A DNA stretch of 29,216 nucleotides from JBECKR01 sp040235415 (GTDB lineage: Bacteria; Acidobacteriota; Polarisedimenticolia; Polarisedimenticolales; Polarisedimenticolaceae): the NCBI GenBank assembly GCA_040235415.1, contig JBECKR010000383.1, positions 1-29,216 on the forward strand. Reading direction: 5' to 3'. A model generated the notes under the pieces. It had not been told where the DNA came from. It did no database searches and saw nothing but the letters and a program-made list of their open reading frames with translations. Numbering within the stretch: position 1 is the first letter of the stretch; every line of letters begins with the position of its first letter. Below, one piece after another: positions 1 through 7,088 of this stretch. The position numbers and the translations under genes were made by a program.

Positions 1-1271
1 CCCACGACGTCGCCGAACGCCGACTCCGCGCGGACCTCCTCCTGGAGGTAGAGCTTCTCCTCCTCGAGCCGGGACTTGAGCGACGCGATCTCCTCGTAGG
101 CCAGCAGGTTCTCGATCGCCAGCGCGATCTGCTCCCCGATCGCCAGCAGCAACGACACGTCGCTCTCGTCGTAGCGTCCCGGCACGCGGCTCCCGACGTT
201 CAGCGTCCCGAGGAACCTCCCCTTGACCGCCATCGGAACCGACGCCGCCGACAGGATCCCTTCACGCACCAGATGGGTGTTCTCGAAGAACTCGGGCGGC
301 TCCCTGAGGTCCGCCGTGAGCATCGGAAGCCCGTGGTCCAGCATCCAACCGGATCGGCTGCCCTCGTGCGGCCATTCCGTGCCGAGCGGGATGATCGGGG
401 GGGACGGCACCGGGCCCGCGACGCCGAGCACCGTGAAGACGTCGCGCGCGGGATCGTGCAGCACCAGGCCGGCGCGGTCGAACGGGATCGCGCGCCGCAG
501 CGCCGCGGCCGCCGCCTCGAACAGGGAGTCGCGATCGAGGCACGTGACGACGGCGTTGTTGACGTCGAGCAGGACGCGCTGGCGCGCCTCTGCCGTGCGC
601 AGCTCCACGGTGCGCGTTTCGACCAGGCTCCGGAGCTTCGAGCTCAGCGCATCGAGCCCGCGCGCGAGCCGCCGGAGCTCGATCTCGGAGATCGTGGATC
701 GCGCGAGCACACGGAGAACGCGGATCTCGTCCTGCGTCCACGCGTGGGGCCGGCGGTCCACGACGCAGAACGTCCCCAGGGCGTGTCCCTCCGAGGTGAT
801 CAGCGGGATCCCGGCGTACGCGATCACGCCGCTCTCCGCGACCGCCGGATTGTGCCGCAGCACGGGATGGAGCCGCGCGTCCGCGACGATCAACGGCTCG
901 CGAGACTCGACGGCGTGCTTGCAGAACGAATGGCTGAGCGGAGTCTGGCGCGCGGACCGCTCGGGCTCCGCGGGTCGGCTCTGGCTCTTGAAGAACTGCC
1001 GGTCGTCGGCGACGAGGGAAACGAACGCGGCCGGGACGCCGAGGAGCGTCGAGGCGAGATGCGTCAGGCGGTCGAACGCTTCTTCGGGAGGGGAATCGAG
1101 CAGACCGGTGCGGCGCAGGGCGTCCAGCCGCTCGGGATTCCTGACGGCGTTCGCGAGCGTCGCATCGTGCGGCTCCGACCGCGGCTCGGCTCGATCGCCA
1201 CGCAGGGGCCGGTCGGGATCTCGACTCGAGCGATCGGCGCTTATGGTGGCTCCTCCACCGGATGCGGTCAC
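1..1271 (-). CDS. GAF-domain sigma-54-type transcriptional activator (FhlA-like), N-terminal part
   Basis: The gene is cut by the window edge, leaving about 420 codons. The visible part holds two GAF sensory domains. The first covers roughly residues 30-180, with LLDSPPEEAFDRLT, DDRQFFKSQ and TPLSHSFCKHA. A helical linker follows (ARGLDALSSKLRSLVETRT), then a second GAF at roughly 220-380 (IPFDRAGLVLHDPARD ... GTLNVGSR). The last residues, LEEEKLYLQEEVRAESAFGDVVG (split here as LEEEKLYLQEEVR and the FGDVVG end), match the linker that leads into the AAA+ sigma-54 activation domain of FhlA-like regulators; that domain lies outside the window. The start is uncertain. GTG at 1271 is the nearest canonical codon but has poor spacing to a ribosome site, while a strong GGAGGAG lies 5 nt before an ATA at 1244. 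It is the last gene of the bufferin block, 22 nt after the membrane protein. The GAF ligand cannot be told. Confidence 0.85.
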   Translation of the reverse strand, partial: MTASGGGATISADRSSRDPDRPLRGDRAEPRSEPHDATLANAVRNPERLDALRRTGLLDSPPEEAFDRLTHLASTLLGVPAAFVSLVADDRQFFKSQSRPAEPERSARQTPLSHSFCKHAVESREPLIVADARLHPVLRHNPAVAESGVIAYAGIPLITSEGHALGTFCVVDRRPHAWTQDEIRVLRVLARSTISEIELRRLARGLDALSSKLRSLVETRTVELRTAEARQRVLLDVNNAVVTCLDRDSLFEAAAAALRRAIPFDRAGLVLHDPARDVFTVLGVAGPVPSPPIIPLGTEWPHEGSRSGWMLDHGLPMLTADLREPPEFFENTHLVREGILSAASVPMAVKGRFLGTLNVGSRVPGRYDESDVSLLLAIGEQIALAIENLLAYEEIASLKSRLEEEKLYLQEEVRAESAFGDVV

Positions 1272-1293
1272 TCCGACGATGGGGCTCGTCCGC

Positions 1294-1653
1294 TCAGGCG
1301 GAGGCCCGCGAGGCCGGGACCCGGTAGGCCGACAGCGCCCACACCAGCAGGATCACGGCGCCGGCCGAGAGATAGAACGCCCGCGTCGCGTCGTGCCACC
1401 GGAGGACCCACGGGAGGGCGATCAACCCGGTTCCGACGGCGCACTCGATCGCGCCGTGGAGCCGGAACGGCACGCTTCGGCTCTGCTCGTCCGAGAACCT
1501 CGTCGTGAGCGTCATCGCGAGGTGGACCATGGCGAGCAGATAGGAGAGCGCCGCGGCCAGGCCGCTCATGCCGAGGGCGAGCGGCGCGACGACGAACACG
1601 ATCACGGTCGCGATGTCGAGGATGCGGTGGGACTCGGCGGGAATGGAACGCAC
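1294..1653 (-). CDS. Small four-helix integral membrane protein
   Basis: A 119-residue protein with about four hydrophobic helices: ILDIATVIVFVVAPLALGMSG, AALSYLLAMVHLAMTLTT, CAVGTGLIALPWVL and AFYLSAGAVILLVWALSAY. The pattern resembles SPW-repeat-like small membrane proteins, but I do not recognise a specific family. GTG at 1653 is chosen because AAGGAG lies 8 nt upstream. A longer frame upstream of this has no ribosome site and non-protein-like sequence. It sits between bufA2 and the GAF regulator on the same strand. Some bufferin loci carry an accessory DoxX-type membrane protein, so a similar accessory role is possible, but the sequence does not show DoxX hallmarks. Confidence 0.75.
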   Translation of the reverse strand: MRSIPAESHRILDIATVIVFVVAPLALGMSGLAAALSYLLAMVHLAMTLTTRFSDEQSRSVPFRLHGAIECAVGTGLIALPWVLRWHDATRAFYLSAGAVILLVWALSAYRVPASRASA

Positions 1654-1718
1654 GGCGGTGTCTCCTTGTCGGTTTCGCGCCCCGGGATCGCCGGATCTCC
1701 GGAACACGTTCGGAGCGA

Positions 1719-1742
1719 GGCGGCCCGCCGATGCCGGCCGCC
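1719..1742 (-). other. GC-rich hairpin just after bufA2
   Basis: GGCGGCC and GGCCGCC form a perfect 7-bp stem around a 10-nt loop, starting 7 nt after the bufA2 stop codon. No U-run follows, so it is not a classic intrinsic terminator. By position it could stabilise or partly attenuate the transcript downstream of the RiPP precursor. Confidence 0.35.
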
Positions 1743-1749
1743 CGGGCGA

Positions 1750-2058
1750 TCAGCGCTTCTTGGACTTCGCCTCGTGCTTCTCGGTGGCGAAGGGGGAGGC
1801 GTTCTCGGTCAGCCGCCCGCCCTCGATCTTGAGGCACAGGTCCTTGCTCATCTCGAGGTAGCCTTCCCCCTTGCAGGAGTTCTTGCCCGCGCAGCCGTGG
1901 CCCTTGCCGCCGCAGTCGCCGACGCCCTTGCACTTGTTCACCCCGTAGCAGTGCACGGGGTCGTCCTTGGCCTGTGCCTGAGCGTCGGCGGCGAGCGCGA
2001 TCGCCGGAACGGCGAGGGCGCTCGCGAGGGAAGCGATGAGCAGTGCCTTCGATCTCAT
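1750..2058 (-). CDS. bufA2: BufA2-type bufferin precursor (copper-binding RiPP)
   Basis: A 102-residue exported Cys-rich peptide. Residues 1-23 form a signal peptide ending ALA. The core carries six cysteines, at about 37, 43, 49, 56, 62 and 75, in the pattern CYGVNKCKG, GKGHGCAGKNSCKGEGY, DLCLKI. This is typical of the BufA2 family, in which an MNIO enzyme modifies cysteines to make a periplasmic copper chelator. The next genes upstream encode the MNIO enzyme BufB and its partner BufC, which supports the call. The start overlaps the bufC stop as ATGA, with AAGGAG 5 nt upstream. The tail is Lys-rich (KHEAKSKKR). Which cysteines are modified and which metal is bound are inferred from the family. 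Confidence 0.9.
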   Translation of the reverse strand: MRSKALLIASLASALAVPAIALAADAQAQAKDDPVHCYGVNKCKGVGDCGGKGHGCAGKNSCKGEGYLEMSKDLCLKIEGGRLTENASPFATEKHEAKSKKR

Positions 2059-2915
2059 GATGTCTCCTTGGATGGCGGAGCGCCCGGGGCGCTACCGGAA
2101 ACGGAAAGGGGAGCGAGCGCGCCGAAGCTCACGAGGCTCCGGAGCGCGCGGACGAAGCGCGGCGGCGCGTCGCGGCCACCGCCCAGGGCGTCGGACTCGA
2201 GTATCGACGCCGGCGTCGCGCCGCGCGACACCGCCTCCGCGACCGCGAGCTCGTCCGCGTCGAGCGACCTCCAGCGCGGCTCCAGGCCCTGCCTCGCGAC
2301 GAGGATCGCCGACGGACCTGCCGCGAGGTCGACGTCGACCGCGGAGTCGGGCTGGTCCGTCGTGAGCCACAGCGCCGTGAGCGGCCAGGGCGACACGATG
2401 AGCGCGGCCGCGCACGCGAGGCGCAGCGGGATCTCGGCGAGCCGATCCGCCGGCATCGCGGCGAGGTCCCGCCATCGCAGGGGCTCGACGTCGGGCGCGG
2501 CGACCGCCTCGGCGAGGGCCCGTTCGAACCGCGCCAGGTCGGGCAGGAACGGCAGGCTCGTCGCGATCGGGTCCGAGGGCAGGTACTCCGGGAACCGCGC
2601 ACCGGCACGGCCGATGTCGTGCGAGCTCGGCGGGAACTCCGTCACGTAGCGCTGGCACAGATCTCTGAACGGCACCGGCCCGGCGATCCTCGCGATCGCG
2701 GGGTAGCGGTCCGCGATCGCTTCCGTCAAACGGACGAGGTACGCGTTGCGGTAGATGGCCCAGCGCTCGGCGAGCGTCCCGGCCGGCGGGTCGACGAAGA
2801 GATCGCGGTCGACCCCTTCGCCGGGAACGTCGGCGTCCCGCAGCGAAGCGAGGAAGCGCGACTGCAGCTCGGCGAGGGCGGCGGCGGCGGTGTCAGCGTG
2901 CGACGTCGGCCGCAT
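2055..2915 (-). CDS. bufC: BufC/HvfC-type DUF2063 RiPP maturation partner
   Basis: A 286-residue soluble protein. The N-terminal DUF2063 domain covers about residues 10-110, with LAELQSRFLASLRD, AERWAIYRNAYLVRLTEAI, YPAIARI and FPPSSHDIGRAGARFPEYL. A C-terminal alpha/beta domain follows. In the known system it pairs with the MNIO enzyme and helps recruit the precursor. The gene overlaps the bufB 3' end by 23 nt and the bufA2 start by 4 nt, so the three are translationally coupled. GGAGG lies 6 nt before the ATG at 2915. Confidence 0.9.
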   Translation of the reverse strand: MRPTSHADTAAAALAELQSRFLASLRDADVPGEGVDRDLFVDPPAGTLAERWAIYRNAYLVRLTEAIADRYPAIARIAGPVPFRDLCQRYVTEFPPSSHDIGRAGARFPEYLPSDPIATSLPFLPDLARFERALAEAVAAPDVEPLRWRDLAAMPADRLAEIPLRLACAAALIVSPWPLTALWLTTDQPDSAVDVDLAAGPSAILVARQGLEPRWRSLDADELAVAEAVSRGATPASILESDALGGGRDAPPRFVRALRSLVSFGALAPLSVSGSAPGAPPSKETS

Positions 2916-3750
2916 CGAGCACCTCCTGGACCGCGGCGACCTCGTCGAGCAGGACGTCGAGCGGCGGGATGTTCTCGTCGCGCTCGACGATCGTCGGAAG
3001 TGGGCCGAATCGGCCCACGGCCGCCCGGAAGAGGTCCAAGACCTCGCCCGCGACCGGTCGATCGTGCGTGTCGAGGACGTGGTCTCCGCGGTCCTGGTGG
3101 CCGGCGAGATGGAACTGCCGGACGCGGGTCTCCGGAAGGCCCGCGAGGTAGTCCAGCGGATCGAAGCGGTGATTCCTGGCGTTGACGTACACGTTGTTGA
3201 CGTCGAGCAGGAGCCCGCAGTCGGCCTCGCTGGCGACGGCGGCCACGAACTCCCATTCCGTGAGCGGCGACCCGGCGACGCGGAGATAGGTCGAGACGTT
3301 CTCGACGAGGATCCGTCGTCCCAGTCGCTCCTGCACGCGTCGGATCTTGGCGGCGGCGACCCCCACCGCCTCTTCGGTGAACGGCAGCGGAAGCAGGTCG
3401 TGGCTGTTGTGCGCGCCGAGCCGCGTCCAGCACAGGTGGTCCGACACGATGACCGGATCGACTCGGTCCACGAGGTCCGCGAGCGTCTCGAGGTACGCGG
3501 CGTCGATCGGCTCGGCCGAGCCCAGCGAGGCGGAGACCCCGTGGAGCGCCACCGGGTACTCGGCGCGGACCCGCTCGAGGACCTCGCGCGGGCGCCCGCC
3601 CTCCACCATGAAATTCTCCGAGATCAGCTCGAACCACGGCACCGGCGGCAGGTCCCGCAGGACGGCGTCGTAATGCTCGCGATGCAACCCCGTTCCGCAA
3701 CCGAGGGCCGGCGGCACACCCCGAGCGCCGTACGCTGCAATGGTCCGCAT
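2893..3750 (-). CDS. bufB: BufB, MNIO (DUF692) multinuclear iron oxidase
   Basis: A 285-residue TIM-barrel enzyme of the MNIO family, which uses a multi-iron centre and oxygen to modify precursor cysteines. Metal-binding motifs are visible in order: FELISENF, LHGVSASLGS, VSDHLCW, LVENVSTYL, LLLDVNNVYVNA and FHLAGH. GCGTGLHREHYD near the N-terminus is also typical. ATG at 3750 is preferred because GGAG lies about 6 nt upstream; an ATG 12 nt earlier (3762) is possible. It precedes bufC and bufA2 and follows the DUF2231 gene by 29 nt. The order here (B, C, A) has the precursor last. Confidence 0.93.
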   Translation of the reverse strand: MRTIAAYGARGVPPALGCGTGLHREHYDAVLRDLPPVPWFELISENFMVEGGRPREVLERVRAEYPVALHGVSASLGSAEPIDAAYLETLADLVDRVDPVIVSDHLCWTRLGAHNSHDLLPLPFTEEAVGVAAAKIRRVQERLGRRILVENVSTYLRVAGSPLTEWEFVAAVASEADCGLLLDVNNVYVNARNHRFDPLDYLAGLPETRVRQFHLAGHQDRGDHVLDTHDRPVAGEVLDLFRAAVGRFGPLPTIVERDENIPPLDVLLDEVAAVQEVLDAADVAR

Positions 3751-3779
3751 CGAGGGCTCCATGGATTCGCGATTCCGCG

Positions 3780-4208
3780 CTAGATCGGGACGTTGACGCC
3801 GCTCAGGACGCCGCCGAGGTGTCCGGTCAGCGCCACGAGCCCGATCCCGAGCAGCTCGAGGGCCCAGCGGTGACGTGGCAACGGCTCGGCGCGCCGGCGC
3901 GCCCTGGAATGCACCCACCATGTGAGCGCGATCGTCAGGCTGGACGCGCACCCCAGCACCAGATGCCGCAGCAGGACCCCGTGGAGCCGCCGGCCCCCGA
4001 GCTGGAGCTTCCAGGCCAGGAGCCCGGTCACCAGGGTGGGGATCGTCGACCACGCGGCCGCGGCCAGGTTGTAGTAGGCGACGTCCGCGAGCACGTGCCG
4101 CCTGGGCCCGCGACTGGCCAGGTCGAACGCCACACCGAGGACGAACAGCGCGATCGGAAAGTGGATCAGCACGACGTGCTGCGCGTGCTTCGCCAGCAGC
4201 ACGTCCAT
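3780..4208 (-). CDS. DUF2231-family membrane protein
   Basis: A 142-residue integral membrane protein with four predicted helices. The first contains the family-typical HFPIALFVLGVAFDLAS; later helices include AAAAWSTIPTLVTGLLAW, LVLGCASSLTIALTWWV and ALELLGIGLVALTGHLGGVL. Histidines near the helix ends (HAQHVVLIHFP, LLRHLVLG, LTGHLGG) are typical of DUF2231 proteins, some of which may bind haem or metal. That role is inferred. The start overlaps the cupredoxin stop as TGATG, indicating coupled translation. Confidence 0.85.
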   Translation of the reverse strand: MDVLLAKHAQHVVLIHFPIALFVLGVAFDLASRGPRRHVLADVAYYNLAAAAWSTIPTLVTGLLAWKLQLGGRRLHGVLLRHLVLGCASSLTIALTWWVHSRARRRAEPLPRHRWALELLGIGLVALTGHLGGVLSGVNVPI

Positions 4209-4561
4209 CACTCGACCACGACCGTGCCGACCATCTTCGGATGGATCGAGCAGAAGTAGGGAAACGTCCCGGGCCGGTCGAAGGTGAACGAGAAGGCGTC
4301 GTCGGTGTCGAGCACCTCGGACTTGAAGACGCCGTCGTCGCTCACGACGGTGTGCGGGATGTCGTCGAGATTCGTCCACGTCACGGTCGTCCCGGCCGCG
4401 ACCGTCAGCTCGCGCGGTCCGAACGTGAAGTTGTCGATCTTGACCTCCGCGGTCGGAGCCGGCTCCTCGCCGGCGACCGAGCCCGCAGGGCCCGCGATCA
4501 ACCACGCGGCGGCCGACAGCATCGCGGCCGCGATTCCGATACGCAGAGCCGTGTTCATCAT
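4208..4561 (-). CDS. Exported cupredoxin (type-1 copper protein)
   Basis: A 117-residue plastocyanin/amicyanin-like protein. The signal segment is residues 1 to about 31. The mature domain runs from about 37 to 117 and shows the complete type-1 copper site: His70 in DDIPHTVVS, then Cys104, His107 and Met110 in FPYFCSIHPKMVG. It should bind one copper and carry electrons in the periplasm, or buffer copper. It lies 17 nt after the phosphoesterase gene and overlaps DUF2231. AAGGAA precedes the tandem ATG ATG start; the first ATG (4561) is used. Confidence 0.93.
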   Translation of the reverse strand: MMNTALRIGIAAAMLSAAAWLIAGPAGSVAGEEPAPTAEVKIDNFTFGPRELTVAAGTTVTWTNLDDIPHTVVSDDGVFKSEVLDTDDAFSFTFDRPGTFPYFCSIHPKMVGTVVVE

Positions 4562-4578
4562 CTTCGTCGTTCCTTCCT

Positions 4579-5550
4579 CTACGCCAGTGTCGAATCGAGC
4601 ACCGCGAGGCCGTGATGACCCTGCACGTAGTTGACGTCCGTGATCCCGAGAAGGCCCCGCAACCGCTCCGCCGGCACCTTCATCGGGCCGGGCGAAGGCG
4701 CCTCGCCGGGTCGCGGCTGGGGAAACGCGGTGGAGGCGGCGGTGTGGAACGTCACGTTCCCCTCGACCTTCTGCATGATCTGGTGGATGTGCCCGTTGAG
4801 CACCGTGACCGAGCCGAAGCGCTTGAGATAGGCGAGTGCCTGCGCGCTGTCGTCCGTGCCCCAGCCCCACTCCGGGTAGACCGTCCACAGCGGGATGTGC
4901 GCGAAGACGACGATGGGAGTGCTGGATCCGAGGTGCCGGACGTCGTCCTCCAGCCACTCGAGCTGCTCGTGGCCCAGCGTCCCGAGCCCTCCGGCCTTGA
5001 GGTCGACGACGTTGACGAGCCCGATGAAGTGCACGCCCTTCTTGTCGAAGCTGTACCACCCCGACCCGTTCGTGCCCTTGCCGTAGCGCTCGAGGTACTG
5101 CCGGCCGTTGTCGGTCAGGACGTCGTGCTCGCCGGGGACGAAGAACACGTCCTTCGCGCTCGCGCCCTTGAGGATCTGATCCACGGTATCGAACTGGCCG
5201 GGCTTGGAGAGATGGCTGATGTCGCCGGTGTGGATCAGGAACTCCGGCGGCGTGTCGAGCCGGTTGATCTTGTCGACCGCCGCCTGCAGCGTCCCGACGA
5301 CGTCGGGGTTGGCGGCCTTGTTGAACCCCATGTGGCTGTCGCTGATCTGCACGAAGCTGAGCTCGGCCGTCTCGGCGATCGAAGGCCCCGAGCCCGCGAG
5401 CGCGCTCATCGCGTAGGAGCGGAACACGCCGCCCTGCATGACGTACAGCGCTCCGGTCCCGGCCCAGGCCATGCACTTCAGGAACCCGCGGCGATCGATC
5501 CCGTCGTGGTTGTGGTCGTACAGGATCTCGTCCTTTTGCGTCCGTCGCAT
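4579..5550 (-). CDS. Tat-exported calcineurin-like metallophosphoesterase
   Basis: A 323-residue phosphoesterase. The N-terminus has a twin-arginine signal (DRRGFLKCMAWAGTGAL). All five metal-site blocks follow in order: QISDSHMGF, IHTGDIS, VPGEHDVL, VFAHIPLW and LNGHIHQ. GEHD replaces the more common GNHD. The substrate is unknown. Related genes often lie beside cupredoxins in copper-linked loci. ATG at 5550 is chosen because AAGGAG lies 6 nt upstream; the ATG at 5556 abuts the ribosome site. It is the first gene behind the ECF promoter at 5600-5628. Confidence 0.92.
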   Translation of the reverse strand: MRRTQKDEILYDHNHDGIDRRGFLKCMAWAGTGALYVMQGGVFRSYAMSALAGSGPSIAETAELSFVQISDSHMGFNKAANPDVVGTLQAAVDKINRLDTPPEFLIHTGDISHLSKPGQFDTVDQILKGASAKDVFFVPGEHDVLTDNGRQYLERYGKGTNGSGWYSFDKKGVHFIGLVNVVDLKAGGLGTLGHEQLEWLEDDVRHLGSSTPIVVFAHIPLWTVYPEWGWGTDDSAQALAYLKRFGSVTVLNGHIHQIMQKVEGNVTFHTAASTAFPQPRPGEAPSPGPMKVPAERLRGLLGITDVNYVQGHHGLAVLDSTLA

Positions 5551-5599
5551 CTCCATCTCCTTGCGTCGCCCACCGTGGGTGTCGACGGGCGCGTATCGT

Positions 5600-5628
5600 T
5601 TAGACCACGTACGGCGGCGATCTATTCC
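5600..5628 (-). promoter_or_regulatory. ECF sigma (RpoE-like) promoter of the copper/bufferin operon
   Basis: Read on the minus strand, GGAATAG (5628-5622) and GTCTAA (5605-5600) are separated by exactly 16 nt. This fits the general ECF/sigma-E architecture (GGAA-type -35, TCTAA-type -10). It lies 50 nt upstream of the phosphoesterase start and just downstream of the ECF sigma gene. The simplest reading is that this sigma factor, or a similar one, transcribes the phosphoesterase-cupredoxin-bufferin genes. Confidence 0.65.
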
Positions 5629-5706
5629 GCCGGGGGCCAGGGTTCGTTCGTTTCGACGACCCGGGGCCGGAATCGAGGCGGGCCCTCGGCCCGCTCGTGG
5701 CGAGCT

Positions 5707-6357
5707 TTACGGCGAAGTCTCCGCGCACCCCGCCAATTCCGTGTGGAGCACGACGCTCTTCCGCGCCGGGAGCGACGGCGCCGATGCGGGCGGCACGGCA
5801 GGCGGTTCCAGCAGCTCCCGCAGCTTCTTCCGGGCGCGGGAGATCCGCGACATCACGGTTCCGATCGGCCAGCCCATGATCTCGGCGATCTCGTGGTAGC
5901 GGAAGTCTTCGACGTACGCGAGCACCAGAGCCATCCTGGGGCCCTCCGGAAGCGTCGCGAGCGCGTCCTCGAGCTTCCGCGACATGCTGTCCTCGTGTCG
6001 GGTCCGCGAGACCGTCGACGTCGCCGCGATCACCGGCTCGCCCTCCGATCCGTCCAGGGCGTACGCCACGGCGTCGAAGTCGACGGTGGCCGGCCTGCGC
6101 TGCTTCCGGCGGTACTGGGTGATGAACCGGTTGTGGAGGATCTTGAAGATCCAGGCCCGAAAGCTCGAGCCCGGCCGGAACTGATGGTAGAAGCGGTACG
6201 CGCGCAGGTACGCGTCCTGGACGAGGTCCTCGGCGTCGTCGCGGTTGCGCGTCATACGAAGCGCCGTGCGGTACAGCGCATCGAGGTGCTCGAACGCGAG
6301 CGACTCGAACTCGTCCCGTGCCGCCACCGCGTGTTCGATCGACCCCTCCCCGCTCAT
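5707..6357 (-). CDS. ECF-family RNA polymerase sigma factor
   Basis: A 216-residue sigma factor. Region 2 contains LYRTALRMTRNRDDAEDLVQ, DAYLRAYRFYHQF and SFRAWIFKILHNRFI. Region 4 contains ALATLPEGPRMALVLAYVED and HEIAEIMGWPIGTVMSRISR, a typical helix-turn-helix. A Pro-rich tail of about 30 residues follows. ATG at 6357 is chosen for the GGGAGGAG 8 nt upstream; ATG at 6378 would add seven residues. No recognisable anti-sigma gene lies next to it. It is separated from the phosphoesterase gene by about 150 nt that hold the ECF promoter, consistent with control of the metal-handling genes. In Caulobacter an ECF factor (SigF) controls DUF2282/DUF692/DUF2063 genes, a useful precedent. Confidence 0.92.
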   Translation of the reverse strand: MSGEGSIEHAVAARDEFESLAFEHLDALYRTALRMTRNRDDAEDLVQDAYLRAYRFYHQFRPGSSFRAWIFKILHNRFITQYRRKQRRPATVDFDAVAYALDGSEGEPVIAATSTVSRTRHEDSMSRKLEDALATLPEGPRMALVLAYVEDFRYHEIAEIMGWPIGTVMSRISRARKKLRELLEPPAVPPASAPSLPARKSVVLHTELAGCAETSP

Positions 6358-6698
6358 CTCGAACTCCTCCCGCTCCATGTCACGCCGCCCCTCGACCGCG
6401 CCGGAGCACCGGGGTCCCCTAGCGCACGATGCGTGCCACAGCCGCGGGAGCCGTACGACAGGGGACGCAAGCCCTTGAAAACACGAAGTGTCACGAGGGA
6501 ACGGAGGGGAACGGACCCTCGCTGCCGCGGGCGCGCGGGCGCCAACATGCCGGCGCGATGCCCACATGTCGGCGGACCGCAACCGTCCGCGGCCGCGGTG
6601 AGTCGAATCGCTCGGCGGGCTCGTCCCTTTCTTCGGGGGGGGCGGGCACGCTCTGCCGGGTGGCTTTCCCGCCGCCGGGAGTCGGAAGGGTGCGTGTC
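6358..6698. other. Intergenic region between divergent genes
   Basis: About 340 nt between the ECF sigma gene (minus) and the hypothetical gene (plus). Frames here read as non-protein-like sequence. It should hold the promoters of both genes, but I see no convincing -35/-10 pair on either strand. An uninterrupted run of eight G lies at 6635-6642. Confidence 0.5.
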
Positions 6699-7049
6699 GT
6701 GCTGGACCCGATCGAGATCTCCCCCCTCGCGACGGACGAGACCACGACGGCGGACGACTTCGAGAGGAAGCTCGCGATCGGCGAGGCGGTGTACTGGGAG
6801 CTCGGGCTCGCCGGCCAGATCGTGGAGAAGTTCCTGTCGCTTCCCTACCGAAAGGGCGGCACGATCACGTTCCGGAGCGGCAAGCTCGAGGGCAAGGGCC
6901 TCGTCTGCACGTCGTTCGCGAAGATCTTCGGCGCGCTGTGGTTCACGGGGGACCCGACGAAGCAGGAGAGGCTCGGCTCGCGCTCCCCGGCGCCGGTCTA
7001 CGCCGAGAAGTACGGCGGCTCGCTCGTGAACGACAGGCGCGTCCGTTGA
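6699..7049 (+). CDS. Hypothetical protein, 116 residues
   Basis: I do not recognise the family. Codon third positions are strongly G/C and the product is compositionally balanced, so the gene looks real. It has acidic stretches (DETTTADDFERKLAIGE), a mid-part with KGGTITFRSGKLEGKG, and a basic C-terminus. There is no signal peptide or membrane helix. GTG at 6699 is chosen because GGAAGG lies 9 nt upstream; GTG at 6690 is an alternative. The frame stays open further upstream to 6429, but that part does not look coding. It is convergent with the OmpA/barrel gene, 39 nt away. Confidence 0.6.
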   Translation: MLDPIEISPLATDETTTADDFERKLAIGEAVYWELGLAGQIVEKFLSLPYRKGGTITFRSGKLEGKGLVCTSFAKIFGALWFTGDPTKQERLGSRSPAPVYAEKYGGSLVNDRRVR

Positions 7050-7050
7050 G

Positions 7051-7081
7051 CCGGCGTTTCGACCGCGCGACGCATCGCCGG
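7051..7081. terminator. Possible weak bidirectional hairpin between convergent genes
   Basis: CCGGCG and CGCCGG form a 6-bp stem across a 19-nt loop between the ends of the convergent 6699-7049 and 7089-12158 genes. There is no U-run. It is the only symmetric element in the 39-nt gap. Confidence 0.2.
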
Positions 7082-7088
7082 GGGCGCC

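Noticed and set aside
223..2649. Long plus-strand open frame over the GAF and bufferin genes
   Set aside because: Arg/Ser-rich, low-complexity translation without domains; the opposite strand encodes recognisable proteins.
5560..5585. GACGCAA and a CCCAC/GTGGG hairpin before the phosphoesterase gene, resembling part of a c-di-GMP riboswitch
   Set aside because: The upstream GGCAAA strand, tetraloop stem and CTAA receptor are missing.
6429..6698. N-terminal extension of the 116-residue hypothetical protein
   Set aside because: The extended sequence is Arg/Gly/Thr-rich and non-protein-like, and a ribosome site is positioned for the later start.
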